A stretch of DNA of 64,000 nucleotides from Actinoplanes sp. N902-109 (GTDB lineage: Bacteria > Actinomycetota > Actinomycetes > Mycobacteriales > Micromonosporaceae). Shown here piece by piece: positions 8,479 through 15,968 of this stretch. The translations under genes were made by a program, and so were the position numbers. Positions within the stretch are counted from its first letter, which is position 1. The number at the start of each line of letters is the position of its first letter. The notes beneath the pieces are model-generated. The model searched no databases and was not told the origin of the DNA. It was given only the letters and a program-made list of their open reading frames with translations. The stretch spans positions 5,829,501 through 5,893,500 of the forward strand of contig NC_021191.1 of NCBI RefSeq assembly GCF_000389965.1, given 5' to 3'.

Positions 8479-9645
8479 TTACCGATCCTGCGGTGGGTGC
8501 CGGCGCGCCCGGCGCGGCTCCAGCACTGCCGCCAGGTCCGCGACGTGCAGCACGCCGACGACATCCTCGCCTGCCACCACCGCGTACTGTGCACCCGGGT
8601 GGGCCTGCACGGCCCGGACCACCTGTTCGCCGGTGAGCTCGACCGGCAGCACGGGCGTGCGGGCCAGGTCCTTGGCGACCGCGTCGACCGCCGTCCAGGG
8701 CCGGCGGGCGGCCGGCACGGCGGCCGCGGCGTTGATGTCCACCAGCGCGACGATCGTGCCCGCGGCGTCGGCGACGGCCAGGCCGCCCCGGGCGCGCCCG
8801 GCCGCCTCGGCGCGGCGCTGGGCCTCGGCCAGCGGGGTGCCGGAGGGCACGGCCACCACCGGCCGGGCCAGCGTGGCGAGGTCGACCAGCGGGAAGCGCC
8901 GGGTCATCCGGGCGAGCCGGATCGACTGCCCGGCGCCCTGCCACAGGGTGAACGTCACCAGCAGGATGAAGATCACCCCGAACACGGTGAGCACCCGCAG
9001 CTGGTGGAGCGTGATGACGGTCAGCGCGGTCAGCAGCGCGATGCCGCGCCCGGCCCAGGCGGCCCCCTCGGTGGCCCGGTTGCGATCCTTGAGCAGCGCC
9101 CACAGCCCCGCGCGCAAAGCTCGCCCGCCGTCCAGCGGCAGCCCCGGCAACACGTTGAACACGGCCACGACGACGTTGCCGGCGGCCAGCTGGAACGCGA
9201 TCTGGCCGGCCACCGTGCGGTCGGGCAGCGCGAACGCGGCCCCGGTGGCCAGTGCGCCGAGCACCAGCGACACGGCCGGCCCGGCCAGCGCCACCAGCGC
9301 GTCGACCCGCGGGTTCGGGGCCTCGCGGTCCATCTCGGTCCAGCCGCCGAGCAGTTCCAGGGTGATCCCGCGCACACCGATGCCGTAGCGCCGGGCGGTC
9401 AGCGCGTGCCCGAGCTCGTGCAGCAGCACCGAGCCCAGCAGGCAGACCACGAACCCCAGGCCGACGGCGTACGTCAGCGGGGCGGCCAGCCCCAGCTCGT
9501 CGGCCGCATAGCCGGCGTACACGTACGTGACCAGGGCGGCCAGCAGCGCCATCGACGGATTGGCGTACACCGGGATGCCCAGCACGCGCCCCATCGACCG
9601 GCCGGGGCGCCGGGCGGGCCGGGTCTGCTGAGCGTCGTCTGCCAC
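8479..9645 (-). CDS. Site-2-protease-type M50 membrane metalloprotease with CBS domains
   Basis: A 388-residue intramembrane zinc protease. The catalytic H-E-L-G-H lies at residues 76-80 in a membrane helix. The third zinc ligand is in N-V-L-P-G-L-P-L-D-G-G-R near residue 165. About six hydrophobic segments fill residues 20-245, and a cytosolic pair of CBS-like repeats follows (about 250-385). Such proteins cleave membrane-bound regulators. The CBS domains suggest adenine nucleotide sensing, but the substrate is unknown. Transcribed with trmI. Confidence 0.92.
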   Translation of the reverse strand: MADDAQQTRPARRPGRSMGRVLGIPVYANPSMALLAALVTYVYAGYAADELGLAAPLTYAVGLGFVVCLLGSVLLHELGHALTARRYGIGVRGITLELLGGWTEMDREAPNPRVDALVALAGPAVSLVLGALATGAAFALPDRTVAGQIAFQLAAGNVVVAVFNVLPGLPLDGGRALRAGLWALLKDRNRATEGAAWAGRGIALLTALTVITLHQLRVLTVFGVIFILLVTFTLWQGAGQSIRLARMTRRFPLVDLATLARPVVAVPSGTPLAEAQRRAEAAGRARGGLAVADAAGTIVALVDINAAAAVPAARRPWTAVDAVAKDLARTPVLPVELTGEQVVRAVQAHPGAQYAVVAGEDVVGVLHVADLAAVLEPRRARRHPPQDR

Positions 9646-9711
9646 GGTGCCGATGCTACGGACCGACCCTGAGAGCCAGTTTTGTCGTACCTCTGCCCTA
9701 GCCTTGGTCGC

Positions 9712-10704
9712 ATGACGGCAGAAGCACTTTCGTCCCGAACGTCCCCGGCGCAGATCTCGGAGACGCAGCTCCCCCCGGAGAGTGCGGGGTCGCCGTTGCC
9801 GGGTGTCGCGGGCCCGTCGCTGTCGCCGTCACGCGCCTCGGATTTCAAGACCTGCCCGCTGCTGTTCCGCTTCCGGACCATCGACCGGCTGCCCGAGAAA
9901 CCAACCCGTGACCAGGTACGCGGCACGCTCGTGCACGCCGTTCTCGAGCGCCTGTTCGACCTGCCCGCCGCTGAGCGCACCCCGCAGGCCGCCGCCGGTC
10001 TGGTGGAGCCGCAGTGGCAGCGCCTGCTCGATCAGGAGCCCGGCCTGGCCGAGCTGTTCGCCCCGGCCCCCGGCCCGGAGGCCGAGGCCGAGGCGCTGCC
10101 CGCCATGCCCGAGCCGGTCGAGGGGCTCGCCGGTTTCCTGAGCAGCGCCGGCGAGCTGCTGGACGGCTACTTCGCGGTGGAGGACCCGCGACGGCTGGAG
10201 CCGGCCGAGCGGGAGAGCCTGGTCTCCACCCTGATCGACGAGCAGCTGCTCATCCGCGGCTACATCGACCGCCTCGACGTCTCCCCCGCCGGCGACCTGC
10301 GCGTGGTGGACTACAAGACCGGCGGCGCCCCGCGCGAGGCGTTCGAGGGCCGGGCGCTGTTCCAGCTCAAGTTCTACGCGCTCGTGCTGTGGCGCACCCG
10401 CGGTGTGGTGCCCCGCATGCTGCGCCTGCTCTACCTCAAGGACGCCGAGACGCTCGACTACAGCCCGGACGCCGAGGAGCTCGAACGCTTCGAGCGCACC
10501 CTGGTCGCCCTGTCCGCGGCCATCGAACGCGCCAAACAGGACAGGGATTTCCGCCCGAAGCCCAGCCGGCTCTGCGGCTGGTGCAGCCACCAGCAGTTCT
10601 GCCCCGAGTTCGGCGGCACCCCGCCGCCCTATCCGGTCGTGCCGTCCACCCCGGCACAGACGATCCCGCTCGACGACATCACCGACAGCCGCCGCGAGCC
10701 CTGA
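9712..10704 (+). CDS. RecB-family PD-(D/E)XK exonuclease with C-terminal Fe-S cysteines
   Basis: A 330-residue nuclease. The catalytic core shows V-V-D-Y-K-T-G-G, the D-x-K pair of RecB/Cas4-type nucleases, preceded by the helix motif VRGTLVHAVLERLFD. A C-terminal C-G-W-C-x5-F-C group plus an upstream cysteine (KTCPLLF near residue 45) fits the 4Fe-4S staple found in AddB and Cas4 relatives. It likely takes part in DNA end processing or repair. ATG at 9712 is preferred over an upstream ATG at 9682. Its end overlaps the convergent NUDIX gene by 26 bases. Confidence 0.88.
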   Translation: MTAEALSSRTSPAQISETQLPPESAGSPLPGVAGPSLSPSRASDFKTCPLLFRFRTIDRLPEKPTRDQVRGTLVHAVLERLFDLPAAERTPQAAAGLVEPQWQRLLDQEPGLAELFAPAPGPEAEAEALPAMPEPVEGLAGFLSSAGELLDGYFAVEDPRRLEPAERESLVSTLIDEQLLIRGYIDRLDVSPAGDLRVVDYKTGGAPREAFEGRALFQLKFYALVLWRTRGVVPRMLRLLYLKDAETLDYSPDAEELERFERTLVALSAAIERAKQDRDFRPKPSRLCGWCSHQQFCPEFGGTPPPYPVVPSTPAQTIPLDDITDSRREP

Positions 10705-11662
10705 CCGAGATGCCGGGCCCGGCACTGCCGTCCCGCCCGGACCCGACGCCGCCCTGCTGCCCGCCGGGCCTGACATCGTCCCGCCCGCCGGGCCCGACGC
10801 CGCCCTCCCGCCCGCCGGCCGCCGTCAGCTCGGGGTCGAACAGGCTGAGCTGGGCGAACCCGTGCTCCAGCCGGGTGTGCAGGGCCAGCTCGTCCGAGCT
10901 CAACGGGTCCGGGCCGCCGCGCACCGACCGATAGGCGGCCGCCCCCGCGGGGAAGAGCGAGCGCACCTGCTCGACGCTGTAGCTGCCGCGAACGTCGTAC
11001 AGGTGATACCCGTCCTTGAGCCGGCGCGCGATGTCCGCCCGCAGGACGTCGAGCACGTCATCGTCGGAGTCCACGGCGTACTGCCGCAACTCCCGCTCCC
11101 GCCGTTCACCCCACCGTCCCAGCCGGACGAAGACCCGGGGCGGGCGGCCCATCGCCAGATAGGACACGTAGCGCTCCGGATGCCCCGGGGGCGCCGTGCA
11201 GTACAGGAAAATGGCCAGACTCGGCTCCGCCTCGCCGCGCACGGGCATCCGGTCGCGGTCCCGCAGCGCGTCCAGAAAAGGCACGGAAGGCGCGAAGAGG
11301 GGCGCCGGCAGATCATCCAGCCGGCACCAGCGCAGCTCGCTGCACTTGTCCGGCTCCCGGTTGCGCAGTTCGCCGTGGAACCGGGGAACCTGCACGCCTA
11401 TCTGCACATAGTGGCTGCGTTCGTACGGCGTGTTGACCGATTTCCAGACATACATCCGCTGACCGATCAACCCGGTCTCCTCGGCCAGTTCCCGCTGGGC
11501 CGCCCCTTCGAACGACTCACCGAACTCCAGATGCCCGCCCGGGAACCCCCACTGCCCGTCGCCGAAGACATTCCTGCGCCGCGCCAGCAACACCACCCGA
11601 TGGTCCCGCCGCGCCGACACAATGGCCTGCACACCGACAACGGGCCGCAACCCGTCAGCCAT
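10679..11662 (-). CDS. NUDIX hydrolase with an unassigned C-terminal domain
   Basis: A 327-residue protein whose first 150 residues form a NUDIX domain with a complete box: GHLEFGES, then R-E-L-A-E-E-T-G. It therefore likely cleaves a nucleoside-diphosphate-linked compound. About 130 further residues (from RFYV-like strands through DGYHLYDVRGSYSVEQVRSLF) do not match a domain I know. The last 45 residues are glycine-rich and overlap the recB-like gene, so the true end may contribute little. The ATG at 11662 overlaps the radical SAM stop by eight bases, so the two are translationally coupled. Confidence 0.85.
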   Translation of the reverse strand: MADGLRPVVGVQAIVSARRDHRVVLLARRRNVFGDGQWGFPGGHLEFGESFEGAAQRELAEETGLIGQRMYVWKSVNTPYERSHYVQIGVQVPRFHGELRNREPDKCSELRWCRLDDLPAPLFAPSVPFLDALRDRDRMPVRGEAEPSLAIFLYCTAPPGHPERYVSYLAMGRPPRVFVRLGRWGERRERELRQYAVDSDDDVLDVLRADIARRLKDGYHLYDVRGSYSVEQVRSLFPAGAAAYRSVRGGPDPLSSDELALHTRLEHGFAQLSLFDPELTAAGGREGGVGPGGRDDVRPGGQQGGVGSGRDGSAGPGISVRARGGCR

Positions 11663-12740
11663 GACGCCCACCCCGCCCCGCCGAGCCCATCGGCGCCGAC
11701 CGCAGCCGGTCACCCATCCGGCCGGCCACCTCCCGGGCCGCGGATGACGATGCCATGGAGCCGCTCCTCACCGGACAACCGGGACCGGACGAGTCGTCGC
11801 AGAGGGAGACCTCGTCCGGCCCGCCGGTGCGCAGCAGCCTATCCTGCTCCCACCTGTATCCGTTGAAACCGGGCCGATCCACCACCAAACCACAGGCATA
11901 AACCGCACCGTCGGGCATGAACTGAAGATTGCTCATCTGACGAACCGCGCAGTCGCGACCGATCTCCGCTATCTCCGCACTTTCGTCGGCCCGCAGATAG
12001 GCCCGCTGGCAGTCGATGGTGAGATCCGGGCGGCCGGGGCGATGAGCGGCGACCTTGGTGCACAATTCCCACCACTTCTGCGGCGGGACGCTGAGCTTGC
12101 CGTCGCGCGCCCGGCCGGTGGGCGAGACCCAATGGATGTTCAGCCGGGCACAGCCCGAGTCCTCAGCGAGGCGAAGCAGGTCGTCGATGCTGTCGAGAGC
12201 CGGTGCGGTGATGCTCGCGGTGATGACGAACGGCTTCGCCATGTCCGCCAGCATCCGCATGGTCCGGCGGGCCTGCCGGAACGCGCCGTGGCCCCGGACA
12301 GCGTCGTTCTCCTGCGCGGTCGCACCGTCCAGACTGACGTACACCGTGTCGATCATCGCCGCGGCGGGGCCGCGCAGCAGCCGTTGGAACGGGCGCGTCC
12401 CGTTGGTGACCAGCCGCAGGTTCAGCGCCTCGTGGGTGCGGCACAGCCGCAGCAGATCGGTGATCCGGCTGTGCAGCGACGGTTCCCCACCGAGGATCGC
12501 AACGTCGCGGGCACCGGCCGCGCGCGCCCATCGCAGGATGCCGGCAGCCACCTCGAGCGACATCTCGCGGCGCACCTGGAAGAAGTCGTCGCCCAGGAAG
12601 CAGGTCGTGCACCGCAGATTGCAGATCGAGTTCACATAGAGGTCGACGCTGTCGCCGCGATAGTCGGCGGGAGTGACTTCTGTCCCGCCGGCGGGCGACG
12701 CCGGGCGGCTCGACGTGGGATCGGGATGGATCCGGACCAC
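11655..12740 (-). CDS. Radical SAM protein with Cys-rich C-terminus
   Basis: A 361-residue radical S-adenosylmethionine enzyme. C-N-L-R-C-T-T-C near residue 40 supplies the CxxxCxxC ligands of the 4Fe-4S cluster. GGEPSLH is the SAM-binding GGE motif, and a TIM-barrel pattern follows (VYVSLDGAT, ITASITAP). Later cysteines (DCAVRQ, VYACGLV, SLCDD, GCPV) resemble a SPASM-like auxiliary cluster region. GTG at 12740 follows AAGGTGAG. The substrate is unknown; the adjoining NUDIX gene suggests a nucleotide- or peptide-linked pathway, and no obvious precursor peptide was seen nearby. Confidence 0.87.
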   Translation of the reverse strand: MVRIHPDPTSSRPASPAGGTEVTPADYRGDSVDLYVNSICNLRCTTCFLGDDFFQVRREMSLEVAAGILRWARAAGARDVAILGGEPSLHSRITDLLRLCRTHEALNLRLVTNGTRPFQRLLRGPAAAMIDTVYVSLDGATAQENDAVRGHGAFRQARRTMRMLADMAKPFVITASITAPALDSIDDLLRLAEDSGCARLNIHWVSPTGRARDGKLSVPPQKWWELCTKVAAHRPGRPDLTIDCQRAYLRADESAEIAEIGRDCAVRQMSNLQFMPDGAVYACGLVVDRPGFNGYRWEQDRLLRTGGPDEVSLCDDSSGPGCPVRSGSMASSSAAREVAGRMGDRLRSAPMGSAGRGGRHG

Positions 12741-12933
12741 CGGCTGCTCACCTTCGCCAGGCGCGCCGGTCCAGGGTCGCGGGACGGGCGGCGGGTGCGG
12801 GATCTCAGCGTACGGCCGGGGCCGGTGGGTGTCGCTGTCCGGTTCACGTCAGCCGCGGTCGTCGGGTGAGGGCTCGCGGGTGACGTGATCTGGCCGGCCG
12901 ATCGCCTACCATGCCTTCGCGGGGAGGATGACG

Positions 12934-13698
12934 GTGACAGCGCTGGACAGGGCGGATGGTGACGGCGCGCAGCGGGGTGCGGCGATGACTGCTGCAGCTC
13001 GCACGGTGCGCGTGCTGCTGGTGCATGACCAGCCGATGCTGCGCTCGGGGCTGCGCCTGGCGCTGACCGAAGGCGCTGGGGTGCCCGTCGGCAGCCGGCC
13101 CGGGGCCGCCGGGGTGACTGTGGTCGGTGAGGCCGGTGACGGCGCGGAGGCGGTCGATCTGGCGCGGCGGTTGCTGCCCGATGTCGTGGTCATGGCGGCG
13201 CGGCTGCCCCGCATGGACGGGCTGGCCGCGACCCGGGCGATCGTGTCGGCCGGGCTGCCGGTACGGGTGCTGATCACGATCGCGTACGAGGCCGACGACG
13301 TCGTGCTGGGCGCCGTGGCGGCCGGGGCTGCCGGGTGCCTGGGGCGCGACGTGCCGCCCGCGGAGCTGGTGCACGCGGTGCACACGGTCGCGACCGGCGG
13401 CGCCGTGATGACACCGCCGGTCCTGGGGCGGCTGCTGAACCGGGTGGCCGAGCTGCTGCCCGCCGCCGAGACCACGCCGGCCGCCCCGGTGCTGGCCACG
13501 CTGACCGACCGGGAGCGCGAGGTGCTCGTCCACGTGGCCCGGGGTCATTCGAACGCCGAGATCGCCGCCGCGCTCAGCGTCAGCGAGACGACCGTCAAGA
13601 CCCACGTCGGGCACGTGCTCACCAAGCTGCGGGTGCGGGACCGGGTCCAGGCGGTCGTCCTCGCGTACGAGACGGGGCTGGTCCGTCCGGGTCGTTAG
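12934..13698 (+). CDS. Atypical NarL/LuxR-type response regulator lacking the phosphoacceptor Asp
   Basis: A 254-residue regulator with a receiver-like domain (about residues 25-145) and a C-terminal LuxR helix-turn-helix (LTDREREVLVHVARG, then NAEIAAALSVSETTVKTHV). The normal P-D-V-V-x-M-D is P-D-V-V-V-M-A, so the phosphorylated Asp is Ala. One of the two Mg-binding acidic residues is His (L-L-V-H-D-Q), and the usual L-L-K-D is C-L-G-R-D. It probably does not work by Asp phosphorylation. GTG at 12934 sits six bases after GGGGAGG; an ATG at 12928 directly abuts it. No kinase gene is adjacent. Confidence 0.88.
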   Translation: MTALDRADGDGAQRGAAMTAAARTVRVLLVHDQPMLRSGLRLALTEGAGVPVGSRPGAAGVTVVGEAGDGAEAVDLARRLLPDVVVMAARLPRMDGLAATRAIVSAGLPVRVLITIAYEADDVVLGAVAAGAAGCLGRDVPPAELVHAVHTVATGGAVMTPPVLGRLLNRVAELLPAAETTPAAPVLATLTDREREVLVHVARGHSNAEIAAALSVSETTVKTHVGHVLTKLRVRDRVQAVVLAYETGLVRPGR

Positions 13699-14474
13699 GC
13701 CACGGCCACCAGGGCGCGGTGGATGTCGATGTCGCCGCTGGCGGTGCGGACCTTGAGGGCCAGGGCCGGTCCGTCGGCCGGGGCCGGGGTGCCCATCGTC
13801 AGGTCGCTGAGGGTCTTGCCGGACGATGTCTCCAGGTCGAGCCAGACCCCGGTGCCGGGGGTGACGCCGACGGTGATGTCGCCGGAGGACGACTTGAGGC
13901 TGGCCTGGCCCTGGCTGAGCGCGCCGATCTCCAGGTCGCCGGACGCGGTGCTGGCCTGGAGCGAGCCGCCGGCGCGTTGCACGGTGAGGTCGCCGCTGGA
14001 GGTGTCGGCGATGACGTCACCGGTGACGTCACCCACGCCGATCTCGCCGGACGACGTGCTGATCCGCAGCGTGCCGCCGACGTGGCGTACGGTCAGGTCG
14101 CCGGACGCCGACTTCACCGAGGCGTCGCCGGTGACGTGGTCCAGGTGTACGTCCGCCGACGAGCCGGTGATCTGCGCCAGCGCGTAGCGGCCGAGCAACC
14201 GCAGGTCCGCGGCGGCCGACTTGACGGCCAGGATGCTGTCGGCGGGCACCCGCACCCGTACGTCGGCACGCGGGGTGCGCCAGGCCGAGCCGATGCCTTC
14301 CGGGCCGTGTACGACGAGGGTGTCGCCCTCGAGCGCGACGGTGAAACGCTCCGCGGCCTCGGGCGGGCTGATCTCGACCCGCACGGTGGCCCGGTCCTCG
14401 GCGACGACCTCGGCGATGCCACGCTGCACGCGCAGGCTGACGGTCACCGGGGTGGAACGGTCGAACTCGGTCAT
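13695..14474 (-). CDS. DUF4097-type beta-strand repeat protein
   Basis: A 259-residue protein made of short repeated beta strands with a recurring S-G-D-(I/L) motif about every 20 residues (SASGDLTVRHV, STSSGEIGVGDV, TSSGDLTVQRA, TASGDLEIGAL, SSSGDITVGV). This is the DUF4097/adhesin-like beta-helix signature. No signal peptide or membrane helix, so it is likely cytosolic. ATG at 14474 follows AAAGGA. It lies 32 bases after the ribbon-helix-helix gene and is presumably its operon partner. Its stop overlaps the stop of the convergent response regulator by four bases. Function unknown. Confidence 0.88.
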   Translation of the reverse strand: MTEFDRSTPVTVSLRVQRGIAEVVAEDRATVRVEISPPEAAERFTVALEGDTLVVHGPEGIGSAWRTPRADVRVRVPADSILAVKSAAADLRLLGRYALAQITGSSADVHLDHVTGDASVKSASGDLTVRHVGGTLRISTSSGEIGVGDVTGDVIADTSSGDLTVQRAGGSLQASTASGDLEIGALSQGQASLKSSSGDITVGVTPGTGVWLDLETSSGKTLSDLTMGTPAPADGPALALKVRTASGDIDIHRALVAVA

Positions 14475-14506
14475 GACAACGGTCCTTTCCGCAAGGTGGG
14501 CTGGTT

Positions 14507-14998
14507 TCAGGCCTGGGCGAAGCCGGTGATGCGCCGGCCGCTCGTCCTGGCGGCCTTGGGCTGGGCGGGAGTGGCTGCCGCGGCCACCGCGCGCACCAGC
14601 CAGGCGTTGACGGAGATGCCCTCGGCCGCCGCGGCCTGCTCGGCGTACAGCTTGAGGGCTTCCGGCATGCGCAGGGTGAGGCGCGCGAGCTCGCCTCCGT
14701 CCGGCGCGGAAGCCGGGAACGCGGGGGTGACCGGCGGCTCGGCCGCAGCCGCTGCGGGCAGGTCGGTGACCACAAGATCGGCCTCGCGACCGCGCAGCCG
14801 CACGTCGACGACCGGCCCCTGCAGCCGGGTGGTGATTTCGGCGGCGGCGTCCGACAGCGCCTCGAGCAGGACCAGCCGGACCGCTGCTTCCAGCGCGGTG
14901 CCCAGCAGGTCCGCAGCCCGGGCGGTGTCCGGGCCACCGGGGGCGGCGGCTGCTGCGAGGTCGGCCCGCAGGCTTTCCAGGTACGGCGTCAGGTCCAT
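14507..14998 (-). CDS. Ribbon-helix-helix (HicB/Arc-like) DNA-binding protein
   Basis: A 163-residue protein with an N-terminal helical domain (about residues 1-75) and a C-terminal ribbon-helix-helix: the strand ARLTLRMPEALK, then a helix, then G-I-S-V-N-A-W-L-V-R-A. This fold is used by HicB-type antitoxins and Arc/MetJ repressors, but no HicA-like toxin is present; the partner is the DUF4097 gene. Its ATG at 14998 lies inside the first of three TGACGTCA boxes, which suggests that it represses itself and perhaps the divergent ABC transporter. Confidence 0.85.
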   Translation of the reverse strand: MDLTPYLESLRADLAAAAAPGGPDTARAADLLGTALEAAVRLVLLEALSDAAAEITTRLQGPVVDVRLRGREADLVVTDLPAAAAAEPPVTPAFPASAPDGGELARLTLRMPEALKLYAEQAAAAEGISVNAWLVRAVAAAATPAQPKAARTSGRRITGFAQA

Positions 14999-15028
14999 GA
15001 CGTCACTATGACGTCACTTATGACGTCG
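14998..15028. promoter_or_regulatory. Triple TGACGTCA operator candidate
   Basis: Palindromic TGACGTCA occurs at 14998-15005 and 15009-15016, and a one-mismatch copy TGACGTCG at 15021-15028, with start-to-start spacing of 11 and 12 bases, about one helical turn. The first copy contains the start codon of the ribbon-helix-helix gene. Regularly phased short palindromes are the usual binding mode of ribbon-helix-helix dimers. Confidence 0.75.
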
Positions 15029-15200
15029 GTCAAGCCCGAACCGGCATCTCCGGGGGAAACCCTGAGAGCTCGTAGTGGATCCCCCCAACCAAAGTTCCGC
15101 ATCGACTACACCCTCGGACGGACGCCGGAGCGCGATGGCGCGGTGAGACTGAATCCGCCTCCGGGCAGCAGACCCGGGCGGACCACAACAGGGGGCGACA

Positions 15201-15968
15201 GTGACAGCGACGACCGGCAATCCGATCGCGGCGCGGGCCGAGGAGGTCTGGAAGGTCTACGGCTCCGGCGAGGCGCGGGTCGTCGCGCTGCGCGGGGTCA
15301 GCGCCGAGTTCGGCCAGGGCCGCTTCACCGCGATCATGGGCCCGTCCGGCAGCGGCAAGTCGACGCTCATGCACTGCCTGGCCGGGCTGGACAAGGTCGA
15401 CCGGGGCACCGTGCACATCGGCGGCACCGAGATCAGCGGCCTGAACGACAAGGCGCTCACCCGGCTGCGCCGCGACCGGGTCGGCTTCATCTTCCAGCAG
15501 TTCAACCTGTTGCCCACGCTGAGCGCGGCCGAGAACATCAGGTTGCCGCTGGACATCGCCGGCCGCAAACCCGATCCACAGTGGTGGGACGTGGTCATCG
15601 ACACCGTCGGGCTGCGCGACCGGCTGTCGCACCGGCCCAGCCAGCTCTCCGGCGGCCAGCAGCAGCGGGTGGCGTGCGCGCGGGCCCTGGTCAGCCGGCC
15701 CGACGTGATCTTCGCCGACGAGCCCACCGGCAACCTCGACTCGCGCTCCGGCGCCGAGGTGCTGTCGTTCCTGCGCGCCAGCGTACGCGAGCACCGGCAG
15801 ACCATCGTCATGGTGACGCACGACCCGGTCGCAGCCGGTTACGCCGACCGGGTGGTGTTCCTGGCCGACGGCGAGATCGTCGACGAGCTCGCCGACCCGA
15901 CCGCCGACACCGTCCTCGACACCATGAAGCGGCTGGACACCCGGGGCGAACCGGCGGTGATGCTCTGA
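15201..15968 (+). CDS. ABC transporter ATP-binding protein (MacB/LolD type)
   Basis: A 255-residue ATPase of a MacB-type export or lipoprotein-handling transporter. Walker A GPSGSGKST (near residue 50), Q-loop FIFQQFNLLPTLS, signature LSGGQQQR, Walker B VIFADEPT and the H-loop in MVTHD are all present. The gene ends in TGATG, with its stop overlapping the ATG of the permease. It is divergent from the ribbon-helix-helix gene, and the 200-base intergenic region carries the TGACGTCA boxes, so it may be under the same control. Confidence 0.95.
   Translation: MTATTGNPIAARAEEVWKVYGSGEARVVALRGVSAEFGQGRFTAIMGPSGSGKSTLMHCLAGLDKVDRGTVHIGGTEISGLNDKALTRLRRDRVGFIFQQFNLLPTLSAAENIRLPLDIAGRKPDPQWWDVVIDTVGLRDRLSHRPSQLSGGQQQRVACARALVSRPDVIFADEPTGNLDSRSGAEVLSFLRASVREHRQTIVMVTHDPVAAGYADRVVFLADGEIVDELADPTADTVLDTMKRLDTRGEPAVML

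Noticed and set aside
14507..14998. HicAB toxin-antitoxin module
   Set aside because: The ribbon-helix-helix domain is HicB-like, but no HicA-type double-stranded-RNA-binding toxin is adjacent. The partner is DUF4097.
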